A model generated the notes under the pieces. That model saw only the letters and a program-made list of their open reading frames with translations, made no database searches and was not told where the DNA came from. Shown one piece after another: positions 57,571 through 64,000 of a stretch of 64,000 nucleotides of DNA. The first letter of the stretch is position 1, and each line of letters starts with the position of its first letter. Made by a program: the position numbers and the translations under genes. This DNA comes from CAYOXM01 sp964407925 (GTDB lineage: Bacteria > Patescibacteriota > Patescibacteriia > SG8-24): the NCBI GenBank assembly GCA_964407925.1, contig CAYOXM010000002.1, forward strand, positions 1 to 64,000. Direction: 5' to 3'.

Positions 57571-59049
57571 ATGCATGACCAGCGCATCATCGACGACGTG
57601 CTGCAGGAACTGTATGCCGTCGACCCGACGCTCCGCGACCAGGAGGACCGCCTCGTCAAGGCCGTCCGCGCCCTGCTCGCCGCCAAACCCGAAGCCGCGC
57701 TCGACGAGCGATTCGTCCGCGAATTGCGGAAGGAACTCCTCGGAACGTTTTCAGCGGCGACGGCGTCCGTAAAACCGAATATTTTCGACTTCATTATGAA
57801 AAACGACTCACTCAAATATCTCGTTCCGAGCGGCATCGTCGCCGTCCTCGTGCTCTCCGTACTCGTTTCCACGAAGGCCCCCGGTTCCCCCTCGTCAGCG
57901 CCGGCCGCGTCCGTCGCGACCGAATCCGCGGCAGAGGCGGGAGGCGTGCGGGTGTCCAAAGTCGCCGACGGCGCGTTCGGCGTCCTTTCCACAGGCGTCG
58001 GTGCCGATCAGGCGCCTATGGCGGCGAATCTCGGCCGCGGCGGCGGTGGCGGGGGTAACGGGTCGGCGCCTGCCGTGCCGATGGCCGACAGCAAGATGAT
58101 GCTGCCATACGTGCCGTCGTACTATGCGTATTCCTACGCCGGCGACCTCGCGCTCGACGACGAATCCGTCCCCGTCTACCGGCGTCAGAAGGGCGGTTCC
58201 TCGGCGGTCTCCGGCGGCTTGCTCGACGCCGCCACGCTCGGTCTTGTCGATCCGTCGCGTCTCGACGCCGTCGGCCTCCAGTCGCTCGCGCTCGTCCAAG
58301 ACAAGGAATTCGGCTATTACGTCTACGTCGACATGAACGAGGGCATGATTTCGCTCAGCCAGAACTACGCGAAATGGCCGCACCCGGAACAGGAATGCCG
58401 CGACGAGGAGTGTTTCGCGCGCTACCGGCTGCATGAGTCGGACATGTTGTCCGATGCCGAGACGTTCGCCGTCGCCGACGCGTTCCTCAAGGAACTCGGC
58501 GTGAACGTCGGATCGTACGGCAGTCCGGCCGTCGCCTACGACTGGCGCACGCAGTACGCGTCGCTGAAGGGCGAGGACCGCGCCGCGTTCTACTTCCCCG
58601 AGACCGTTTCCGTCGTCTATCCGCTCGTCATCGACGGGCAGAAGGTCTACGACGAGTCGGGGAATCCGACGGGCCTCACCGTGAACGTCAACGTCCGGCA
58701 CAAGCGTGCCGACGGCCTGTGGAACCTGACGACCCTCAAGTACGACAGCGCGCAGTACGCCGCGGTCACGGACAAGTCGAAGCTCATGGGCGTCGTCGCG
58801 CGCGGCGGCGTCTACGAGGCGACCCCGCCCGATGACGCGAAGACCGAGGAGGTCGGTTTGGGAACGCCGGAACGCGTGCTCATGCGCGCGTGGTCGGGCG
58901 GACAGGAGGTCGTGGTACCGGCGCTGCGCTTCCCGGTCACGAAGAAGCCCGAAGGGCAGCCGTGGTTCCGCGACGCGGTGATGATTCCGCTCGTCAGGGA
59001 CCTGATCGACGTCCCCGCGGCGAATCCCGTCCCCATGATGGTAAAGTGA
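57571..59049 (+). CDS. Membrane partner of sigma factor (anti-sigma-like) with exported domain
   Basis: A 492-residue protein. The cytosolic N-terminal part (about 1-75: IDDVLQELYAVDPTLRDQED, RLVKAVRALLAAKPEAALDE) is helical, like an anti-sigma segment. One transmembrane helix follows (about 84-103), then a Gly/Ser-rich linker and an exported beta-rich domain of about 340 residues (FGYYVYVDMNEGMISLSQNY, then CRDEECFARYRLHESDML and VYPLVIDGQKVYDES). Position 4 bases after the sigma gene supports an anti-sigma role, but no classical zinc motif is present. Confidence 0.72.
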   Translation: MHDQRIIDDVLQELYAVDPTLRDQEDRLVKAVRALLAAKPEAALDERFVRELRKELLGTFSAATASVKPNIFDFIMKNDSLKYLVPSGIVAVLVLSVLVSTKAPGSPSSAPAASVATESAAEAGGVRVSKVADGAFGVLSTGVGADQAPMAANLGRGGGGGGNGSAPAVPMADSKMMLPYVPSYYAYSYAGDLALDDESVPVYRRQKGGSSAVSGGLLDAATLGLVDPSRLDAVGLQSLALVQDKEFGYYVYVDMNEGMISLSQNYAKWPHPEQECRDEECFARYRLHESDMLSDAETFAVADAFLKELGVNVGSYGSPAVAYDWRTQYASLKGEDRAAFYFPETVSVVYPLVIDGQKVYDESGNPTGLTVNVNVRHKRADGLWNLTTLKYDSAQYAAVTDKSKLMGVVARGGVYEATPPDDAKTEEVGLGTPERVLMRAWSGGQEVVVPALRFPVTKKPEGQPWFRDAVMIPLVRDLIDVPAANPVPMMVK

Positions 59050-59056
59050 GCGCGTG

Positions 59057-59083
59057 AAAGGGCCCGATGCGGGCCCTTTTTCG
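59057..59083 (+). terminator. Terminator
   Basis: AAAGGGCCC-GATGC-GGGCCCTTTTT. Confidence 0.92.
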
Positions 59084-59114
59084 TCGCCGCGTTGGCGAAG
59101 AATGCCGCGTGCGG

Positions 59115-59120
59115 TAGGAT
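59115..59120 (+). promoter_or_regulatory. -10 box of leaderless uppP
   Basis: TAGGAT with 7 bases before ATG 59128. Confidence 0.4.
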
Positions 59121-59127
59121 GACGCGC

Positions 59128-59895
59128 ATGGACCCGATACACGCGCTCATCCTGGGCCTCGTCGAGGGAGTGACGGAATTCCTTCCGATCTCCTCGACCG
59201 GCCACCTCATCCTGACGTCGCGGCTTCTCGGCCTCGGCGAGAGCGACTTCCTGAAGTCGTTCGAGATCGCGATCCAGCTCGGCGCGATTCTCGCGGTCGT
59301 CGTCATGTACCGCAAGACGATACTGCGCGACCGCGCCGCCATGGCGCGGGTGCTCGTCGCCTTCGTGCCGACCGGCGTCATCGGACTCCTGCTTCACGGC
59401 GTCGTGAAGCGCTACCTGCTGGGGGACGCGCGCGTCGTCCTCTGGGCGCTCTTTCTCGGCGGCCTCGCGCTCACGCTGTTCGAGCGGTTCCACAAGGAAA
59501 ATCGCGGAACGGCCGACGTCGCCGCGATCACCTGGAAGCAGGCGCTCGTCATCGGAACGTGCCAGGCTGCGGCGATAGTGCCCGGCGTCTCCCGTTCCGC
59601 CGCAACCGTCATCGGCGGCCTCGCGCTCGGACTTCCGCGCAAGACCGTCGTCGAATTCTCTTTCCTGCTCGCCGTCCCGACGATGGCTGCGGCGACGGGC
59701 CTCGACCTCCTGAAGTCCGCCTCGGCCTTCGCGGCCGGAGACGCCCTCGCCCTCGCCATCGGCTTCGCAGCCGCCTTCGCGACCGCGATTCTGGCCGTAC
59801 GCTTCCTGCTCAAGCACGTCGTCACGCGCGACTTCTCGCCGTTCGGCGTCTACCGCATGGCGCTCGCCGCCGCGTTCGCCCTGTTCGTGCGCTGA
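59128..59895 (+). CDS. uppP: Undecaprenyl-diphosphatase UppP/BacA
   Basis: A 255-residue membrane enzyme with the two family motifs: EGVTEFLPISSTGHLIL near the N-terminus (catalytic Glu pair region and Ser) and PGVSRSAATVIGGLALGLP in the second half with the conserved Arg. It dephosphorylates undecaprenyl diphosphate so the carrier can be reused in peptidoglycan and glycan synthesis, and gives bacitracin resistance when overproduced. About seven to eight helices. It has a leaderless-type start. Confidence 0.95.
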   Translation: MDPIHALILGLVEGVTEFLPISSTGHLILTSRLLGLGESDFLKSFEIAIQLGAILAVVVMYRKTILRDRAAMARVLVAFVPTGVIGLLLHGVVKRYLLGDARVVLWALFLGGLALTLFERFHKENRGTADVAAITWKQALVIGTCQAAAIVPGVSRSAATVIGGLALGLPRKTVVEFSFLLAVPTMAAATGLDLLKSASAFAAGDALALAIGFAAAFATAILAVRFLLKHVVTRDFSPFGVYRMALAAAFALFVR

Positions 59896-59920
59896 CGTTG
59901 CGGCCGACGCCCGTCGGCGG

Positions 59921-59926
59921 TATACT
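59921..59926 (+). promoter_or_regulatory. -10 box of leaderless gene
   Basis: TATACT with 6 bases before ATG 59933; TTGCGG lies 17 bp upstream. Confidence 0.7.
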
Positions 59927-59932
59927 GCAGCC

Positions 59933-60334
59933 ATGAAGAAGCGACCCTCCTCGAAAACGGCCCCCAACGGGATGTTCGCGGGCATGACCGCGGAAACGGC
60001 CGCCATGGCGGCGCTCGCCGGCACGACGACCGGCATGATCGATTTCCTCAGCGTCGACGTCGTGTCAGGAGGAACGTTCATCCTGTTGTTCACGTTCCTG
60101 CTCGGACTCAAACTTCCGCGCCTCGCGTGGCTGTGGGCGATCGTGATCGGCGGCGCAGTTCCCGTCGTCTGGTACGCCGGAATCGCGTTCGGTTTCACGC
60201 CCGCAGACGCCTTCGCTCCGCCCGTCGCCGCGAGCATCGCCATCGGTCCGGCCATAGTGGGCGCGTATTTCGGCGCGCTGACGCGTCATGTCGGCGATCA
60301 CGTCAGGGACTTCAGGGCGGAAAAAAAGAAGTGA
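59933..60334 (+). CDS. Small membrane protein, unknown
   Basis: A 133-residue protein. A basic N-terminus (KKRPSSKTAPNG) and about four hydrophobic helices make up the bulk, and the C-terminus is charged (TRHVGDHVRDFRAEKKK). No motif recognised. It has its own leaderless promoter and terminator. Confidence 0.68.
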   Translation: MKKRPSSKTAPNGMFAGMTAETAAMAALAGTTTGMIDFLSVDVVSGGTFILLFTFLLGLKLPRLAWLWAIVIGGAVPVVWYAGIAFGFTPADAFAPPVAASIAIGPAIVGAYFGALTRHVGDHVRDFRAEKKK

Positions 60335-60340
60335 CGGTCG

Positions 60341-60365
60341 AACCGGCGCGACCCGCCGGTTTTTT
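60341..60365 (+). terminator. Terminator
   Basis: ACCGGCG-CGACC-CGCCGGT plus T-run. Confidence 0.88.
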
Positions 60366-60370
60366 CGTAT

Positions 60371-60414
60371 GAAAAAAGCCCCCGTCCCGCGCTCGCGCGC
60401 GGAAGGGGGGGGCG
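60371..60414 (-). terminator. Terminator of lemA-TPM operon
   Basis: A long imperfect GC hairpin with a GCGCGCGAGCGCG core and a T-run on the minus strand. Confidence 0.75.
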
Positions 60415-60426
60415 AAAGGGGAGCGG

Positions 60427-60978
60427 CTAGCGCAGCTTGACCTCGTCGTCCTGCTTCTTCTTGAAGGCGTCGTCGGTCCGCTCGGACGTGACGATGCCGT
60501 ACTTGTCGAGGTCGATGTGCGGGTAGCCGAGCCACATGTTGACGAAGAGCGCGCGGTTGCTGCCGAGCAGCGACTCGTACTCGCGCTTCTTGTCGATGAG
60601 CTGCTGCTGATCCGCCATGAACGAGTTACGGCTCGCCTCGATGGCGGCCTGCAGCTTCACGTAGACGGCCGAATCGAGCTGCGGGTTGTGCTCCTTGATG
60701 AACTGGAACATCGCCTTGGAGCCGTCTTCCCCGTAGCGGGCCTGCATCGTGCCGTCGTACAGCTTCTTCAGGTCGCCGGAATACATGTCGGTGACCTGCG
60801 CCATCTCGCGGAACTTCTTCCACATGTTGTCGTAGTTGTTCTTGTTCTGCTCGTACTGCGCCTTGATGCCGGCTTCTGCGCGGACGCAGTCGGTACGGAA
60901 CGAGAGCAGCGAACCGACGTAGACGACGGCGATGAGCGCGAGGACGCCCAGGATGCCGAACGTGACCATCTTCTTCAT
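60427..60978 (-). CDS. lemA: LemA family protein
   Basis: A 183-residue protein with one N-terminal transmembrane helix (residues 5-25) and a long helical coiled-coil part: EAGIKAQYEQNKNNYDNMWK, KFREMAQVTDMYSGDLKKLY, QAAIEASRNSFMADQQQLID. This is the LemA pattern, though the family core is divergent here. LemA proteins often sit beside TPM-domain genes, as here. An AAAAGGAG ribosome binding site lies 7 bases before ATG 60978. Confidence 0.85.
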   Translation of the reverse strand: MKKMVTFGILGVLALIAVVYVGSLLSFRTDCVRAEAGIKAQYEQNKNNYDNMWKKFREMAQVTDMYSGDLKKLYDGTMQARYGEDGSKAMFQFIKEHNPQLDSAVYVKLQAAIEASRNSFMADQQQLIDKKREYESLLGSNRALFVNMWLGYPHIDLDKYGIVTSERTDDAFKKKQDDEVKLR

Positions 60979-61020
60979 GACGTGACTCCTTTTTTGCGCG
61001 TAGCGGGGTTGCAGGGAAAC

Positions 61021-62136
61021 TCACCACGGACGGCGGAATGCCGACCGTCCGAAACCGTAGCGCGACGGGCCGCCGCCGAAGGGATCCTCGCGCCAGAAGT
61101 AGATCGACAGGCCGAGGGAGAGCAGCGTCCCGAGGACGAAGATCAGCCAGCAGGCCCACGTCGGCGGTTCGAGCGTGGCCGAGAGGTATTCGAAGTCGGC
61201 CATCGGCCGGCGGACGAACTTCGTCCGCACTTCCTCGTCGACGACGTCGAGCACGGCGTCGCCGTCAAACGACGGCATCGTGATCAGGCGGTCGCGGATG
61301 GCGATCTTGACCTCCTCGTTTTTCGTCCACGAGACGACGCCGGCCCACGCGATGGCGCCTGACGACGGCACGCCGACGGCGACGACGAGGTCGTTCTTCT
61401 TGCCGCCGAGCCACGATTCGCGCAGGCCTTCCACGTACGCCGGGTCGCCGACGTCGGTGACGATGACGATCACGTTGACTTGTCGCGCGGGACCGAGGCG
61501 GCCGTTGATTTCCGACAGGCGCGCGTTGAGCCTGCCGAGATCGGCCACCGCGGCTCCCGCCGCGATGAAGCGGTTCGCGCGATAATGATCGTACACCCTG
61601 GGATATTCAGGCACCTTGCCCTTGAACTTTTCCGCGGCACCGGTACGCCGCAGGATGGTGTCGGGATTGCCCTTGATGTAGTTGACGTACCCGTGCTCGA
61701 TGGCGGACGGTTCGCCGACCGTGATGGCGCTCCAGCGCGCGGGCGGCGACGACCCCGGACGGTTGCACGTGTCCGAGAACGCCGTTTCGCCGTTCGACGT
61801 CACCGCGTTCCACGTCACGTCCGACGAATGTTCGTAACAGGTGTCGTAACAGGTCGAGCAGTTCCGCCCGTCCTTGTCGCAGCCGCACGGATGCGGGTTG
61901 CACGGGTAGCTGTGGCAGCACGATCCCGTTCCCCGCCACTTCTTCGCGATCACGCCGTTCCAGATTTCGGTATCCGCGGTCTGAGCGTGAAGCGCGATGA
62001 GGTAGCCGATGCCGATCAGCACCACGACGACCGCCTCTTGGACCAGAAACTCTTTTTTCGTGATGAGTCCCTTGCCGAGAACGAGGCCGCCGAGTCCGAC
62101 GAGTACGGGAACGAGGAGCAGGGCGAGCAGCAGCAT
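61021..62136 (-). CDS. TPM-domain membrane protein with Cys-rich insert
   Basis: A 371-residue protein. Two N-terminal helices (about 2-22 and 32-52) are followed by a Cys-rich segment (about 70-100: GSCCHSYPCNPHPCGC, NCSTCYDTCYEH). A TPM-like domain spans about 190-300 (GRLNARLSEINGRLGPARQV, NVIVIVTDVGDPAYVEGLRE, then KNDLVVAVGVPSSGAIAWAG), and a C-terminal helix ends the protein. TPM proteins occur with LemA; some are phosphatases. The Cys cluster may bind metal or form disulfides. AAGGAG precedes ATG 62136. Confidence 0.78.
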   Translation of the reverse strand: MLLLALLLVPVLVGLGGLVLGKGLITKKEFLVQEAVVVVLIGIGYLIALHAQTADTEIWNGVIAKKWRGTGSCCHSYPCNPHPCGCDKDGRNCSTCYDTCYEHSSDVTWNAVTSNGETAFSDTCNRPGSSPPARWSAITVGEPSAIEHGYVNYIKGNPDTILRRTGAAEKFKGKVPEYPRVYDHYRANRFIAAGAAVADLGRLNARLSEINGRLGPARQVNVIVIVTDVGDPAYVEGLRESWLGGKKNDLVVAVGVPSSGAIAWAGVVSWTKNEEVKIAIRDRLITMPSFDGDAVLDVVDEEVRTKFVRRPMADFEYLSATLEPPTWACWLIFVLGTLLSLGLSIYFWREDPFGGGPSRYGFGRSAFRRPW

Positions 62137-62251
62137 GGTTTGACGCTCCTTGCGTTGTCAAAGGCCGAACGTGGCAACCTAGCAACGGCGACCTCCGCCG
62201 TCAAGCGGTTCTGGAAGGCAGAAAATCCGTATGCTACGATATGTAGTGCGC

Positions 62252-62260
62252 TTATCCACA
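62252..62260 (+). other. Single DnaA-box consensus
   Basis: TTATCCACA in the leader of the DoxX gene. It matches the DnaA box consensus, but only one copy is seen and no other origin feature. Confidence 0.3.
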
Positions 62261-62284
62261 AACTATCATTCACGACGTACCACT

Positions 62285-62722
62285 ATGATGAAAAAGGAGC
62301 TCATCAAGCTGAATCCCGACCTCGGCCTTCTCCTTATCCGCATCGCGCTCGGCCTCGGTTTCCTCATGCACGGCATCCAGAAGCTGCAGGGCATGCCCGG
62401 CGTCATCAAATTTTTCGGGTCGCTCGGCCTGCCGCCGTTCATGGCGTGGGTCGTCGCCATCACCGAAACGGTCGGCGGCGCGGCGATCCTGCTCGGCTGG
62501 TATACGCAGTGCGCCGGCCTCGCGCTCAGCATCGTGATGGTCGTCGCCATCGCCCTCGTGAAGCTGAAAAAGGGGTATATCGGCGGCTACGAGCTCGAAC
62601 TGAACTACCTTCTTATGGCGCTCGGCCTCGCGCTGACCGGACCAGGCAAGCACTCCGGTGACGTGAAGATGCCCGGCAAGCCCGCGGCAAAGGCCCCCGA
62701 AGCCCCCAAGCAGCAGGCTTGA
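62285..62722 (+). CDS. DoxX family membrane protein
   Basis: A 145-residue protein with four helices. LLLIRIALGLGFLMHGIQKL, then GMPGVIKFFGSLGLPPFMAW and ITETVGGAAILLGWYTQCAG are diagnostic of DoxX/YphA-type proteins, some of which act in redox or sulfur stress. The C-terminus is a Lys/Pro tail. ATG 62285 and 62288 are both possible. TACGAT (62235-62240) is a likely -10, giving a leader of about 40 bases. Confidence 0.92.
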   Translation: MMKKELIKLNPDLGLLLIRIALGLGFLMHGIQKLQGMPGVIKFFGSLGLPPFMAWVVAITETVGGAAILLGWYTQCAGLALSIVMVVAIALVKLKKGYIGGYELELNYLLMALGLALTGPGKHSGDVKMPGKPAAKAPEAPKQQA

Positions 62723-62730
62723 AACGCCGC

Positions 62731-62756
62731 ACGCACCGCGAGGTGCGTGTTTCGTA
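62731..62756 (+). terminator. Weak terminator
   Basis: ACGCACC-GCGA-GGTGCGT followed by GTTTCGT; the T-run is short. Confidence 0.5.
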
Positions 62757-62852
62757 AAACGGGACGCGTGTCGAAAGTGCGGCGTCATTTCGACACCTAC
62801 TCCTCAATTCAAAAACTCTCAACTTTTGTCCTTTAGGTGTACACTTGTTCGG

Positions 62853-62858
62853 TATTCT
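62853..62858 (+). promoter_or_regulatory. -10 box of leaderless gene
   Basis: TATTCT with 6 bases before ATG 62865. Confidence 0.5.
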
Positions 62859-62864
62859 GAGCCC

Positions 62865-63620
62865 ATGCCGAAACCGTCGACTTCCTGGGGCGGCGTCGCC
62901 GATTGGTACGACCGCCTTCTCAAGGACAACAAGGACACGTACCAGCGCGAGGTCGTCCTCCCGCATCTTTTGCGCCTCATGGAGATTGCCCACGGCGACG
63001 TGGTGCTCGACCTCGCCTGCGGGCAGGGTTTTTTCGCCGCGGCGTTCCTGCGGGAAGGGGCGAAGGTCATCGGCGCGGACATCGCGCCCGAGCTGATCGC
63101 GCTCGCCAAGAAGAGCCTCCCGAAGGAGGCGCGGCTGCACGTCGCGCCGTCGCACCGGGTGACGCAGGTAAAAGAGGGGACTGTCGACAAGGTCGCCATC
63201 GTGCTCGCGATCCAGAACATCGACGACGCGAGGGGGACGTTCCAGGAGTGCGCCCGCGTGCTGAAGCCCGGCGGCGCGCTGCACATCGTGATGAATCACC
63301 CGGCCTTCCGCGTCCCGAAACGGAGCGCCTGGGGCTGGGACAAGGACGGGACGCAGTACCGCCGCGTCGACGGCTACCTCACCGAGGCGAAAGAAAAGAT
63401 CGAGATGCATCCGGGAGGCAAGCCCGAGGCGCACACGCTCTCGTTTCATCGGCCGCTCCAATTTTACGTGAAGGCGCTCGTCCGCGCCGGTTTCGCGGTG
63501 ACGGACATGGAGGAATGGATATCGCACAAGAAAAGCGACTCCGGACCGCGCGCGGCGGCGGAGAACAAGGCGCGCAAGGAAATTCCGCTGTTCCTCTATC
63601 TTCAGGCGATAAAACGATGA
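62865..63620 (+). CDS. Class I SAM-dependent methyltransferase
   Basis: A 251-residue cytosolic enzyme. Motif I is DVVLDLACGQGFFAAAFLRE, followed by VIGADIAPELIALAKKSL, IVLAIQNIDDARGTFQECAR and VLKPGGALHIVMNHPAFRVP, the usual class I order. The substrate is not apparent. Its TGA overlaps the ATG of rsmE (ATGA at 63617-63620), so the two are translationally coupled. Another small-molecule or RNA target is possible. Confidence 0.88.
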   Translation: MPKPSTSWGGVADWYDRLLKDNKDTYQREVVLPHLLRLMEIAHGDVVLDLACGQGFFAAAFLREGAKVIGADIAPELIALAKKSLPKEARLHVAPSHRVTQVKEGTVDKVAIVLAIQNIDDARGTFQECARVLKPGGALHIVMNHPAFRVPKRSAWGWDKDGTQYRRVDGYLTEAKEKIEMHPGGKPEAHTLSFHRPLQFYVKALVRAGFAVTDMEEWISHKKSDSGPRAAAENKARKEIPLFLYLQAIKR

Positions 63621-64000
63621 GACTGCACCGCTTCATCGGCGATTTCGACTTTTCCTCGCAGCGGCTGTCCGTCAGGGACGCCGGCTTGCGCAACCAGCTC
63701 GAGAACGTCCTGCGCCTCGAGCCGGGCGACGCCGTCGAATTGTGCGACGGCGCGGGGAAGGACGCCCGCGCCCGCGTCGTCGCCTTCGGCAAGGCGACGG
63801 TCGATTTCGACGTCGACGAGGTCCGCGCCAACGCCGCCGAATCGCCGATAGACGTCGTCCTGTACTGCGCCATCCTGAAACGCGAAAACTTCGAAGTCGT
63901 GGCGCAAAAAGCCACGGAAACCGGGGTCCGCGCGATCGTCCCCGTGCTGTCGAACCGTACGGTGAAGCAGCAGCTCCGCGCCGATCGGCTTGAAAAAATC
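63617..64000 (+). CDS. rsmE: 16S rRNA (uracil-1498-N3)-methyltransferase, 3' end outside window
   Basis: The first 128 residues of a SPOUT methyltransferase. MRLHRFIGDFDFSSQRLSV, an N-terminal PUA-like domain (NQLENVLRLEPGDAVELCDG) and the start of the SPOUT core (VVLYCAILKRENFEVVAQKA, TETGVRAIVPVLSNRTV) match RsmE. It methylates U1498 of 16S rRNA. The window ends inside the gene, so the knot domain is not seen. The start is fixed by the ATGA overlap with the preceding methyltransferase. Confidence 0.93.
   Translation, partial: MRLHRFIGDFDFSSQRLSVRDAGLRNQLENVLRLEPGDAVELCDGAGKDARARVVAFGKATVDFDVDEVRANAAESPIDVVLYCAILKRENFEVVAQKATETGVRAIVPVLSNRTVKQQLRADRLEKI

Noticed and set aside
57895..60255. 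A 786-codon minus-strand open frame opposite the anti-sigma-like and uppP genes
   Set aside because: Overlaps two clear genes and crosses terminators; composition is that of an antisense shadow.
62252..62260. Replication origin near the DnaA box
   Set aside because: Only one box, no AT-rich unwinding region and no dnaA or dnaN nearby.
1..64000. tRNA or rRNA genes
   Set aside because: No cloverleaf with T-loop GTTCRA and acceptor pairing was found in the short intergenic gaps; coverage by proteins leaves little room.
1..64000. Recoding of TGA to glycine, as in some Patescibacteria
   Set aside because: TGA ends many genes in ATGA overlaps and no in-frame TGA interrupts a conserved protein.

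Overview
The window is a compact, GC-rich bacterial chromosome segment. I read about 73 protein genes on both strands, and no gene-free stretch exceeds 300 bases (the longest is about 270). TGA is used normally as stop, often in ATGA start/stop overlaps. Several families point to a Patescibacteria/CPR (Parcubacteria-like) lineage: a CxxC-x17-CxxC zinc protein, QVQQHGEAWYV-type repeats, DUF5671, a YHYH-domain protein, a sigma factor paired with a large membrane partner, and a type IV pilin-like protein. This placement is an inference from remembered family distributions. No rRNA, tRNA, CRISPR array or insertion sequence was recognised.

Layout. Bases 1-2.3 kb are visibly poorer in GC and hold unknown small proteins, a structured non-coding segment, TspO and a VOC protein. 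Bases 2.3-9 kb carry small enzymes and zinc-ribbon proteins, a divergent diadenylate-cyclase-like protein, EngB, a membrane-anchored MsrB, a HIT protein and HU. Bases 9-16 kb hold a Pif1-type helicase, a cation exchanger, a sensor kinase, a YHYH protein, a secreted protein and GreA. Bases 16-30 kb hold glutamate dehydrogenase, a GT-C-like membrane protein, an orphan CheR-like methyltransferase, a second MsrB, a KimA-like permease, phenylalanine hydroxylase behind a possible attenuator, a dienelactone hydrolase, a transglycosylase and a pilin. Bases 30-45 kb hold PepF, a YgjP-type protease, lipoproteins, a NirK-type copper nitrite reductase with a beta-propeller neighbour, divergent icd/acnA, a repeat protein and a second sensor kinase. 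Bases 45-53 kb contain a three-gene operon around a PI3/4-kinase-fold protein, a PAP2 phosphatase, and a lysyl oxidase-PAS protein operon. Bases 53-64 kb hold a lysozyme-like protein, a DHODH-like flavoprotein, DUF4349, the sigma factor unit, UppP, LemA/TPM, DoxX, a methyltransferase and the 5' end of rsmE.

Gene expression. Two classes of gene start are visible. About seventeen genes have a TATACT-like -10 box, often in extended TGN form, only 6-10 bases before the start codon, so their transcripts should be leaderless or nearly so. Others have a TTGACR/17 bp/-10 promoter and a 5' leader, some with a clear GGAGG-type ribosome binding site. Rho-independent hairpins close most units.

Metabolic reading. 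Aconitase, isocitrate dehydrogenase and glutamate dehydrogenase together connect citrate to 2-oxoglutarate and glutamate. Phenylalanine hydroxylase makes tyrosine. NirK suggests nitrite reduction at the cell surface. Envelope work is well represented by UppP, PAP2, two lysozyme-fold proteins, a lysyl oxidase and several lipoproteins.
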